Shown: piece after piece, positions 45,735-53,196 of the stretch
Numbering within the stretch: the first letter of the stretch is position 1
How the letters are laid out: every line of letters starts with the position of its first letter
Assembly: GCF_021991835.1 (NCBI RefSeq)
Contig: NZ_JAHDAU010000002.1
Location: 186,001-250,000 of the forward strand
Length of the DNA: 64,000 bases
Origin: Polaribacter sargassicola
GTDB taxonomy: Bacteria > Bacteroidota > Bacteroidia > Flavobacteriales > Flavobacteriaceae
Direction: 5' to 3'
Position numbers and translations under genes: made by a program
Notes under the pieces: model-generated
What the model was told of the DNA's origin: nothing
The model's input: the letters and a program-made list of their open reading frames with translations, nothing else
The model's database searches: none

Positions 45735-45768
45735 AAAAACGCAATCATTAATTTGATTGCGTTTTTTT
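45735..45768 (+). terminator. Intrinsic terminator of dnaK
   Basis: A 13-bp stem (45735-45747 with 45754-45766; CGCAATCA/TGATTGCG) with a 6-nt loop and a T tract, 67 bp after the dnaK stop. Confidence 0.88.
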
Positions 45769-45777
45769 GTATTGTAA

Positions 45778-45785
45778 TATATTTG
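45778..45785 (+). promoter_or_regulatory. Candidate -7 element of the phosphoesterase gene
   Basis: TATATTTG matches TAnnTTTG and lies 16 bp before the ATG at 45802. A TTTG about 22 bp upstream falls inside the dnaK terminator loop, so terminator and promoter would overlap. Confidence 0.35.
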
Positions 45786-45801
45786 TGAAAATTATTAAAA
45801 A

Positions 45802-46689
45802 ATGAAAAAAACAATTTTCTTTTTAATTACTTTATTTAGCATTGTTTCTTGTAATAAAATAACAGATAATTCTTTTAAAATAGGAGTTATTTCTGATTGT
45901 CAGTATTGTAATTGCGATGTAAAATGGGACAGATATTATAAAAAATCTCCTACAAGATTAAAAGAAGCAATTAACACCTTAAACCAAGATTCTTTAAGTT
46001 ATACAATACATTTAGGTGATTTTATTGACAAAGATTTTAAAAGTTTAGATAGTATTTTACCAACTTGGAAAAAATTAAAATCAGAAACTTACCATGTTTT
46101 AGGAAATCATGATTTTGAAGTAGAAGATTCTCTTAAAAAAGAAATAATTAAAAAGCTAGACTTAAATAAAAGGTATTACAGTTTTGTAAAAAAAGACTGG
46201 CGTTTTATTGTTTTAGATGGTAATGATTTAAGTTATCAAGGTGCTATTTCTAAAGAAAAAAAACAACAAACAGATTCTATTTTTAATCTTTTAAAGGATA
46301 AAAACTTACCTTATTTAGAAAAATGGAACGGAGCTTTAAGTAACAAGCAATTAAACTGGATAAAAAATGAATTAGAGATTGCTACAGAGAAAAATCAAAA
46401 AGTGGGTTTTTACTGTCATTTCCCTATTTATCCAATAGACCAACATAATATTTGGAACAGAGAACAGTTTTTATCATTGATAAAACCATATAAAAATGTA
46501 AAATTCTTTTTTAACGGACACAATCATGCAGGTGCTTATCAATTTGTAGATAATGTGCATTACTTAACTTTTAAAGGAATGGTAGATACAGAAAACACAT
46601 CGGCTTTTGCTAATGTAACATTTAATAAAGATTCTATTATAGTAAATGGTTTTTACAGAGAACCGTCTAGAAAATTAGCTATAAAATAA
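45802..46689 (+). CDS. ADPRM-like calcineurin-fold metallophosphoesterase, lipoprotein
   Basis: 295 residues with lipobox IVSC (Cys17), so it is periplasmic. Metal motifs in order: GVISDCQYC (D), HLGDFID, LGNHDFE, CHFPI and NGHNHAG. The opening 'GVISDxQYxx...RYYKxSxxRLKEAI' resembles ADP-ribose/CDP-alcohol diphosphatase (ADPRM), an enzyme cleaving ADP-ribose, CDP-choline and CDP-glycerol. A periplasmic, lipid-anchored version is unusual compared with the cytosolic animal enzyme. The substrate is inferred. A hypothetical gene starts 13 bp later. Confidence 0.8.
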   Translation: MKKTIFFLITLFSIVSCNKITDNSFKIGVISDCQYCNCDVKWDRYYKKSPTRLKEAINTLNQDSLSYTIHLGDFIDKDFKSLDSILPTWKKLKSETYHVLGNHDFEVEDSLKKEIIKKLDLNKRYYSFVKKDWRFIVLDGNDLSYQGAISKEKKQQTDSIFNLLKDKNLPYLEKWNGALSNKQLNWIKNELEIATEKNQKVGFYCHFPIYPIDQHNIWNREQFLSLIKPYKNVKFFFNGHNHAGAYQFVDNVHYLTFKGMVDTENTSAFANVTFNKDSIIVNGFYREPSRKLAIK

Positions 46690-46702
46690 ATAAAATTCCT
46701 AT

Positions 46703-47224
46703 TTGAAAACCTACAACCAAACCAACTTTTTTAAACATACTTTTTGTGAATTTACACAAATTGATGATTTTAATTTTCCAGAAGACACCAATTACAAAAG
46801 TAAGTCTAACAGCATGTATTTTTATACAAACGAAGGTGTTTACAGAAAATCGAATCATTGGGGAAGAGTTGCTAATTGCAGGTGGAAATTGATTACCAAT
46901 AACAATTATAAAAATCAACAAATAGTAATTGGTTTTGCTAAATGGACCGACTTCTACCCTATTAATTCATCAGAAAAAAACTTTTTTATAGAAGTAGATT
47001 TTAAAAACAAAACAGCTAAAATTCAACCTAAAAAAAAAGAAACTAAAAATTATTTATTTCCATTTTCTGAAGCTCAAAAAAAGGTAAAACAAATAGCGCA
47101 TTTATTTAAAAATGATAAATGGGCAACTTATTTTAATGACGATATTGATAAAGTTAAATTTAAAATAATATCAGAATTTATAAACTCTGATAAAACATTA
47201 CAAGAAATTAAAAGATTTTTATAA
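46703..47224 (+). CDS. Hypothetical protein (173 aa)
   Basis: Not recognised beyond being a plausible conserved flavobacterial protein. Starts with TTG; no upstream ATG exists in frame. No signal peptide or membrane helix. Aromatic-rich N-terminal half (YKSKSNSMYFYTNEGVYRKSNHWGRVANCRWKL, here in part SNHWGRVANCRWKL) followed by a Lys-rich C-terminal half. It lies 13 bp after the phosphoesterase gene and overlaps the convergent Lrp gene by 6 bp. Confidence 0.65.
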   Translation: MKTYNQTNFFKHTFCEFTQIDDFNFPEDTNYKSKSNSMYFYTNEGVYRKSNHWGRVANCRWKLITNNNYKNQQIVIGFAKWTDFYPINSSEKNFFIEVDFKNKTAKIQPKKKETKNYLFPFSEAQKKVKQIAHLFKNDKWATYFNDDIDKVKFKIISEFINSDKTLQEIKRFL

Positions 47225-47680
47225 AGGTATTCCGTGGTTATTTTTAATTTCTCCCATAACAAAAGTACTATGTGCACTACCTACATTTTTTATTGACCCT
47301 AGACTTTTTAAAACAAAAGACTGATAATGTTTCATATCTTTTACCATCACTTTTAATAAAAAATCAAAATCTCCAGAAATATTGTAACATTCTGTTACTT
47401 CCTTTAATAAAATTATATCTTTTACAAATTGTTCTCCAATTTCATTGGTGTGTTCTTTTAATTTAATATTACAAAAGACAATTAAAGAAGCCTCTAATTT
47501 TTCGCTACATAAAACAACTGTTGTCTTTTTTATATAACCTTCTTTTTTTAATCGTTTTATTCTATCAAAAACAGGCGTATTTGTAAGATTAACTTTTTGT
47601 GCAAGTTCTTTTGTTGTAATATCTGCGTTATTTTGTAATAAACGAAGTAATTGTAAATCGATTTCATCAATCTGATACAT
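47219..47680 (-). CDS. Lrp/AsnC family transcriptional regulator
   Basis: 153 residues. N-terminal winged helix (LLRLLQNNADITTKELAQKV with recognition helix TNTPVFDRIKRL) and C-terminal RAM effector domain (LLKEVTECYNISGDFDFLLKVMV). Such regulators sense amino acids. It is divergent from metE with 154 bp between the starts, which suggests control of methionine synthesis, but no operator can be proved. Confidence 0.9.
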   Translation of the reverse strand: MYQIDEIDLQLLRLLQNNADITTKELAQKVNLTNTPVFDRIKRLKKEGYIKKTTVVLCSEKLEASLIVFCNIKLKEHTNEIGEQFVKDIILLKEVTECYNISGDFDFLLKVMVKDMKHYQSFVLKSLGSIKNVGSAHSTFVMGEIKNNHGIPL

Positions 47681-47803
47681 AGAATATTTTTCTTTTTTAA
47701 ATTCTCTTTTAATCCGTAAAAAGAACTTTAATCTAAAATTAACTCAAAAATAGTTTTATATTCTGAATAATCCTTAATCATCATTATTTTTATTTTTAAT
47801 ACA

Positions 47804-47811
47804 TAGGTTTG
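47804..47811 (+). promoter_or_regulatory. Candidate -7 element of metE
   Basis: TAGGTTTG matches TAnnTTTG, 23 bp before the metE ATG. No SAM or B12 riboswitch fold is visible in this short leader. Confidence 0.4.
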
Positions 47812-47834
47812 CACAGTAATTAAAACCATCAAAA

Positions 47835-50144
47835 ATGAAAACTACAGTTTTAGGACATCCAAGAATTGGCGAAAAAAGAGAGCTTAAAAAAGCTATAGAA
47901 AGTTACTGGAAAAATAAAATTTCTGAAAAAGACTTATTAAAAATTGCTTCTACCATAAAAAAGAAAAACTGGTTAAATCAAAAAGAAATTGGAATAGATA
48001 TTATTTCTTCTAATGATTTTTCTTTTTACGACCAAGTGTTAGACATGTCGTTAACTTTTAATTGTATACCTAAAAGGTTTAAAAAATTAAAAGACAATGT
48101 TTCTTTTGTAGATTTATATTTTGCTATGGCTCGTGGAGTTCAAAAAGATAATTTTGACATTGTAGCTCTAGAAATGACAAAATGGTTTGACACAAATTAT
48201 CATTATTTAGTTCCAGAATTTGAAAAAGAGCAAAAATTTGAACTAAATTCTTGTAAAATTATAAACGAATATAGAGAAGCTTTAGATTTAGGTATTAATA
48301 CAAAACCAGTTTTAATTGGTCCGTTAACCTATCTTTTAATAGGTAAAGAAAAAGAAAACGGTTTTAATCGATTAGATTTATTAAACCGTCTACTACCCGT
48401 TTATGCGCAATTAATTAAAGAATTAGAAAATGAAGGCGTTACATATATACAATTTGACGAGCCTTATTTATCTTTAGATTTAACCGACAAAGAACAAAAA
48501 TCTTACTTAAAAGCTTATACTTTTTTAAAAGAAAAATTCCCGAATATAAAATTTATTTTAGCAAACTATTTTGGTAATTTAAAAGACAATTTAAACCTAA
48601 CCCTTTCTTTACCTGTTGATGTTTTACATGTAGATTTAGTTAGAGGTTTAGATGAGTTAGATATCATTTTAAAACATCAAAAAGAAGAACAAATACTCTC
48701 TTTAGGTATTGTAAACGGACGTAATATTTGGAAAAACAATTTTAATATATCTACAAAAATCATCAACAAAGCAAAAGTTACTAAAGGCAATAATATTTGG
48801 ATTTCCTCTTCTTGCTCTCTATTACACTGCCCATATGATTTAACAAATGAAAAAAAGGGCTCTATACCAAAAGAAGTAATACAATGGTTGGCTTTTTCTA
48901 AACAAAAATTACAAGAAATTGTATTGCTTAAAAAAATAACTCAAGGTAATTTACAAGGATCAGACATTAAAGAAATTGAGGCCAACAAACTCGCTTTTAT
49001 CAACAAAGAAAAATCTACACTTATACACAACCACAAGGTTAAAAATCGTGTAAATTCTTTAACAAAACCTGATAGTTTACGAAATAATGTTTTTCTAGAA
49101 AGACAAAAAAAACAAAAAGAAGAATTACAATTACCTCTATTTCCTACAACAACTATTGGTTCTTTTCCGCAAACAAAAGAAGTTAGATCTTTAAGATTAA
49201 AATATAAAAACAAGCAATTATCTGAAGAAACATACAATTCTTTTTTAGAAAAAGAAATAACAAGTGCCATTAAATTTCAAGAAAATATTGGTTTAGATGT
49301 TTTGGTTCATGGTGAATTTGAACGTAATGACATGGTAGAATATTTTGGAGAAAGGTTAGCTGGTTTTGCCTTTTCTAATTTTGGATGGGTACAAAGTTAC
49401 GGTACAAGATGTGTAAAACCACCTATTCTTTTTGGTGATGTTTCTAGAGAAAATCCAATGACTGTAAAATGGACTCAATATGCACAAAGTTTATCTAAAA
49501 AACATGTAAAAGGAATGCTTACCGGACCTGTAACTATTTTACAATGGTCTTTTGTTAGAGATGACCAACCAAGAGCACAAACGTGTAATCAAATTGCTTT
49601 AGCAATAAGAGATGAAGTTGCAGATTTAGAGAAAGCAGGAATTAAAATTATTCAGATTGATGAACCAGCAATTAGAGAGGGGTTACCTCTAAGAAAAGAC
49701 AATTGGACAACCTATTTAAGTTGGGCAGTTAATGCTTTTAAAATTTCTGCAAGTGTTGTAAAAGATACAACTCAAATCCATACACATATGTGTTATTCTG
49801 AATTTAACGATATTATAGCCAATATTTCTGATATGGATGCAGATGTTATTACTATAGAAACTTCTCGTTCTGAAATGGAATTACTAGATGCTTTTGTAGA
49901 CTTTAAATACCCTAATGAAATTGGCCCTGGTGTTTACGATATACATTCACCAAGAGTTCCTAATATTAATGAGATAGAACATTTATTAATAAAAGCTACA
50001 AAATTATTACCCGAAGAAAATATTTGGGTAAATCCAGATTGTGGTTTAAAAACTAGAGATTGGCCAGAAACAATTTTAGCTTTAAAAAACATGGTTACTT
50101 CTGCTAAATTAATGAGAAAAAAAGTGCTTTCTACCATACAATAA
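47835..50144 (+). CDS. metE: Cobalamin-independent methionine synthase
   Basis: Transfers a methyl group from methyltetrahydrofolate-(Glu)n to homocysteine. 769 residues, two barrels. Start PRIGEKRELKKAIESYWK is typical. The C-terminal barrel holds zinc ligands HTHMCYS (His, Cys) and PDCGLKTR (Cys) and TTTIGSFPQTKEVR. Monocistronic, ending in a clear terminator. A divergent Lrp-type regulator gene lies upstream. Confidence 0.96.
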   Translation: MKTTVLGHPRIGEKRELKKAIESYWKNKISEKDLLKIASTIKKKNWLNQKEIGIDIISSNDFSFYDQVLDMSLTFNCIPKRFKKLKDNVSFVDLYFAMARGVQKDNFDIVALEMTKWFDTNYHYLVPEFEKEQKFELNSCKIINEYREALDLGINTKPVLIGPLTYLLIGKEKENGFNRLDLLNRLLPVYAQLIKELENEGVTYIQFDEPYLSLDLTDKEQKSYLKAYTFLKEKFPNIKFILANYFGNLKDNLNLTLSLPVDVLHVDLVRGLDELDIILKHQKEEQILSLGIVNGRNIWKNNFNISTKIINKAKVTKGNNIWISSSCSLLHCPYDLTNEKKGSIPKEVIQWLAFSKQKLQEIVLLKKITQGNLQGSDIKEIEANKLAFINKEKSTLIHNHKVKNRVNSLTKPDSLRNNVFLERQKKQKEELQLPLFPTTTIGSFPQTKEVRSLRLKYKNKQLSEETYNSFLEKEITSAIKFQENIGLDVLVHGEFERNDMVEYFGERLAGFAFSNFGWVQSYGTRCVKPPILFGDVSRENPMTVKWTQYAQSLSKKHVKGMLTGPVTILQWSFVRDDQPRAQTCNQIALAIRDEVADLEKAGIKIIQIDEPAIREGLPLRKDNWTTYLSWAVNAFKISASVVKDTTQIHTHMCYSEFNDIIANISDMDADVITIETSRSEMELLDAFVDFKYPNEIGPGVYDIHSPRVPNINEIEHLLIKATKLLPEENIWVNPDCGLKTRDWPETILALKNMVTSAKLMRKKVLSTIQ

Positions 50145-50149
50145 TTAAA

Positions 50150-50185
50150 AACCGTTTAAGAAAATTCTTAAACGGTTCTTTTTTT
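50150..50185 (+). terminator. Intrinsic terminator of metE
   Basis: A 13-bp perfect stem (50150-50162 with 50165-50177; AACCGTTTAAGAA), minimal loop, then a T tract, 6 bp after the metE stop. Confidence 0.9.
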
Positions 50186-50200
50186 TAAATAAACATATTG

Positions 50201-50208
50201 TATTTTTG
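50201..50208 (+). promoter_or_regulatory. Candidate -7 element of the NDH-2 operon
   Basis: TATTTTTG matches TAnnTTTG, 16 bp upstream of the ATG at 50225 that I use as the start. Confidence 0.4.
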
Positions 50209-50224
50209 GTTTAAATTTATCAAT

Positions 50225-51520
50225 ATGAACATACCACAAACTAGTTTTCCAAGAATTGTAATTATTGGTGGCGGGTTTGCAGGTTTAGCTGCTGCAAAAG
50301 GATTAGAAGAGCAAGAATTACAAGTTGTTTTAATAGACAAACATAACTATCATACTTTTCAACCTTTATTATATCAAGTTTCTACCGGAGGATTAGAGCC
50401 AGATTCTATTGCTTTTCCGTTAAGAAAACGTTTTAACGATGTAGAAAATTTTTATTTTAGATTAGCTGATGTAACAAAAATAAATCCTGATAAAAATACC
50501 GTTGAAACCACAATTGGTAATTTAGAATATGATGAATTAATTATAGCAACAGGTTCTACAACCAACTTTTTTGGAAACACAAACATCCAAAAACATGCTA
50601 TGGAAATGAAAACTGTTCCGCAATCTTTAAACATTAGAAGTTTAATTTTAGAAAACTTTGAAGAAGCTTTGTTAACCTCTAATTTAGAAGAAAGAAAAGC
50701 TTTAATGAATTTTGTAATTGTTGGTGGTGGCCCAACCGGAGTAGAATTAGCTGGCGCTTTGGCAGAAATGAAAAAAGGGATTTTACCAAAAGATTATCCA
50801 GATTTAGACATACGTCAAATGCAAATAAATTTAATACAAAGTTCTGGTGAAATTTTAAAAGGAATGAGTGCAAAAGCTTCTGAAAAAGCAGAAGACTTTT
50901 TAATTAAACTAGGCGTAAATGTTTGGAAAAATTTACGTGTTTTAGATTATGATGGTAAAATAGTAACTACAAATGGTGAAGATCATTTTAAAGCAGATAC
51001 TGTTATTTGGGCAGCTGGTGTAAAAGGTAAAATGATTGATGGTTTAACAGAAGAATGTGTTATTGAAAGAGCTGCAAGAATTAAAGTAAACGAATACAAT
51101 CAGGTTTTAAATCACCCTAATATTTATGCAATTGGAGATGTTGCTTGTATGTCATCAGAAAAAAATCCTTACGGACACCCTATGATGGCGCAACCTGCAA
51201 TTCAGCAAGGTAAATTAGTTGCTAAAAATATTTTAGCAAAACTTTTTAATAAAAAACTAAAACCTTTTGTTTATAACGACAAAGGTTCTATGGCAACTAT
51301 AGGACGAAATAAAGCAGTTGTAGATTTACCAAAATGGAAATTTCAAGGGGTTTTTGCTTGGTTTGTTTGGATGTTTGTGCATCTTTTTTCTTTAATTGGT
51401 TTTAGAAACAGAGCTATTGTGTTTCTAAATTGGGTATATAATTACATCCGTTTTGATAGAGAAACTCGCTTAATTATTCGTCCTTATAAAAAGAAAAACA
51501 AACATTCTTTAAACAGTTAA
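50225..51520 (+). CDS. Type II NADH dehydrogenase-like FAD oxidoreductase
   Basis: Non-proton-pumping NADH:quinone oxidoreductase family, 431 residues from MNIPQTSF; the nine codons before it are non-conserved. FAD motif VIIGGGFAGLAAAKGL, NAD motif VIVGGGPTGVELAGAL and AIGDVACM with the FAD-binding Asp. The C-terminal part has a hydrophobic, membrane-associating stretch (FAWFVWMFVHLFSLIGF). It is followed after 3 bp by a zinc-ribbon membrane protein gene and two further small genes, probably one transcript. Confidence 0.9.
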   Translation: MNIPQTSFPRIVIIGGGFAGLAAAKGLEEQELQVVLIDKHNYHTFQPLLYQVSTGGLEPDSIAFPLRKRFNDVENFYFRLADVTKINPDKNTVETTIGNLEYDELIIATGSTTNFFGNTNIQKHAMEMKTVPQSLNIRSLILENFEEALLTSNLEERKALMNFVIVGGGPTGVELAGALAEMKKGILPKDYPDLDIRQMQINLIQSSGEILKGMSAKASEKAEDFLIKLGVNVWKNLRVLDYDGKIVTTNGEDHFKADTVIWAAGVKGKMIDGLTEECVIERAARIKVNEYNQVLNHPNIYAIGDVACMSSEKNPYGHPMMAQPAIQQGKLVAKNILAKLFNKKLKPFVYNDKGSMATIGRNKAVVDLPKWKFQGVFAWFVWMFVHLFSLIGFRNRAIVFLNWVYNYIRFDRETRLIIRPYKKKNKHSLNS

Positions 51521-51523
51521 TAT

Positions 51524-51832
51524 ATGGCTGAAAACAGAATGATAAAATGTCCTAACTGCGGAACTTTTAATAAGAATAGAGATTATTGTAAAGTTTGTAA
51601 CACATTAATTTCTTACGAAAAAAAGAGAGAAATTAAAGAAGCAAATGTAAAACAAGCTCAAATTGATGAGGTTATACACGAGTTAGAAAATCCTAATTTG
51701 GCAGAAAGACTTAAAAAACATCCAAATATTTTTTACAAAATTGTTGGTTGGGTTTTATATTCTGCAATTACCATAGTTAGTTTAATTGGTGCTGGCTTGG
51801 CTTGGTTTATAGCAATGGTTGCAGCCGGATAA
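51524..51832 (+). CDS. Small zinc-ribbon protein with C-terminal membrane helix
   Basis: 102 residues: MIKCPNCGTF and YCKVCNTLI make a CxxC...CxxC zinc ribbon, then a charged helix and one membrane segment at the C-terminus (VGWVLYSAITIVSLIGAGLAWFI, partial: VSLIGAGLAWFI). Function unknown. It lies 3 bp after the NDH-2 gene, so a role at the membrane with it is possible. Confidence 0.75.
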   Translation: MAENRMIKCPNCGTFNKNRDYCKVCNTLISYEKKREIKEANVKQAQIDEVIHELENPNLAERLKKHPNIFYKIVGWVLYSAITIVSLIGAGLAWFIAMVAAG

Positions 51833-51833
51833 A

Positions 51834-52193
51834 ATGAAAAAAACACTCTTTTATTACTTCCTTTTTTCTCTACTTGCAGGAACAACTATTTATTTTCTTC
51901 AATATTTTTCTGTTCCTATTCCACAAATTATTCGTTTTTATGTAAACGATTTTTTAATTATTCCTATTACCTTATATCCATGTTTACAAATTTTAAAATG
52001 GTCTAAAAACGATAAAAACTACACTTTAAGTTTAGCAATAATTTTATACTTGTGTTTTTTATATAGTATTTTGTTCGAGTTTATTTTTCCTAAATATTTA
52101 GCAAGATATACCAAAGACTATTTAGATGTTATTCTTTATTTTGCAAGCGGATTTGTATTCTACTTTCTGCAAAAAACAAAAAATGAATTCTGA
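51834..52193 (+). CDS. Small four-helix membrane protein
   Basis: 119 residues from the ATG at 51834 (MKKTLFYYF), starting 1 bp after the previous stop. Four hydrophobic segments and a conserved-looking RFYVNDFLIIPITLYP stretch. I recall similar flavobacterial proteins labelled 'magnesium citrate secondary transporter', a label I do not consider supported. The AraC gene starts inside its last codons (11-bp overlap), so translation may be coupled. Confidence 0.7.
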   Translation: MKKTLFYYFLFSLLAGTTIYFLQYFSVPIPQIIRFYVNDFLIIPITLYPCLQILKWSKNDKNYTLSLAIILYLCFLYSILFEFIFPKYLARYTKDYLDVILYFASGFVFYFLQKTKNEF

Positions 52194-53100
52194 TAAAATT
52201 GCCAAAGAAAATATTGCTCGCTTAAATACTGCAATTGAGTTTATAGAAAATAATTTATCAGAAAAATTATCTTTAGAAATTATTGCAGAAAAAGCACATT
52301 TCTCTCCTTTTCATTTTCATCGATTATTTAAAATTGTAGTTAATGAAACGGTACATAATTTTATCAACAGAAAAAGAATCGAAAAATCTGCTGCCTATTT
52401 ATTATATCAAAAAGAAAAAAATATTACAGAAATTGCAGAAACGGTTGGTTACAGTAACTTATCTGCTTTTTCTAAATCTTTTAAAAAGTTTTACGGAATT
52501 TCGCCCAATAAATTCAAAGAAGATAGCCCAGAAAAATATAGCAAGATTTGCAAAACAGAAAGCAATATTGGCAAAGTAAGCGTAACTTTTCAGCAATATA
52601 TTTGCAATATAAATAACGCAATAAATTGGTTAAGCATGAAAACGAGTCCAGAAATTAAAAAAACACCTAGGTTAGATTTAGCAACCATTTCTTATAAAGG
52701 AAAAATGGAAGGAATTGGTAGTGCTTATAATAGATTGGTAAAATGGGCAACGCCTAAAGGTTTGATAAATGAGCAAACTAACATGGTTACTATTTATCAT
52801 GACAGCCCTAAAATTACAGATCCTAATAATTTAAGAATGAGTGCTTGTTTGGTTTTAAAAGAACCAATTGAATTGGATGGTGAAGTTAATTTAAAAATTT
52901 TAAGTCCTACAAAATGTATCGTTTCTCGATTAGAAATTACACCTTTTCAGTTTCAACAAGCGTGGGAATCTTCTTTTGCTTTTATGATAGAAAATGGTTA
53001 TAAAAAATCTGAAATTGATCCTTTTGAAATCTATTACAATAACGCTGCAGAACATCCAGAAAACAAGTTTATTGTAGACTTGTGTATTCCTATTTTATAG
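52183..53100 (+). CDS. AraC family regulator with GyrI-like effector domain
   Basis: 305 residues from MNSDKIAKENI. N-terminal AraC double helix-turn-helix (about 10-108; KLSLEIIAEKAHFSPFHFHR and ITEIAETVGYSNLSAFSKSFKK), then a GyrI-like ligand-binding domain (about 150-305; LDLATISYKGKMEGIGSAYNRL and the end ENKFIVDLCIPIL). This is the Rob/BmrR-type layout that senses hydrophobic cations or drugs. It stands directly upstream of a TonB-receptor gene set that it may control. Confidence 0.88.
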   Translation: MNSDKIAKENIARLNTAIEFIENNLSEKLSLEIIAEKAHFSPFHFHRLFKIVVNETVHNFINRKRIEKSAAYLLYQKEKNITEIAETVGYSNLSAFSKSFKKFYGISPNKFKEDSPEKYSKICKTESNIGKVSVTFQQYICNINNAINWLSMKTSPEIKKTPRLDLATISYKGKMEGIGSAYNRLVKWATPKGLINEQTNMVTIYHDSPKITDPNNLRMSACLVLKEPIELDGEVNLKILSPTKCIVSRLEITPFQFQQAWESSFAFMIENGYKKSEIDPFEIYYNNAAEHPENKFIVDLCIPIL

Positions 53101-53133
53101 AATTACAATTCATCATTTAAAAATTACAACTCG

Positions 53134-53162
53134 GTATTTGTTTTTATTTTAAAAACAAATAC
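53134..53162. promoter_or_regulatory. Perfect palindrome between the AraC and TonB-receptor genes
   Basis: GTATTTGTTTTTA-TTT-TAAAAACAAATAC: 13-bp arms, 3-nt spacer, centred 49 bp upstream of the receptor ATG. It is not followed by a T run, so an operator (or a dual operator/terminator) is more likely than a plain terminator. Confidence 0.5.
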
Positions 53163-53196
53163 TGCTACATCTTTGTATCATCAAAAACCAAAACTG

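Noticed and set aside
47681..47834. Possible SAM or cobalamin riboswitch before metE
   Set aside because: The leader after the predicted promoter is about 20 nt, and no conserved riboswitch stems are visible.
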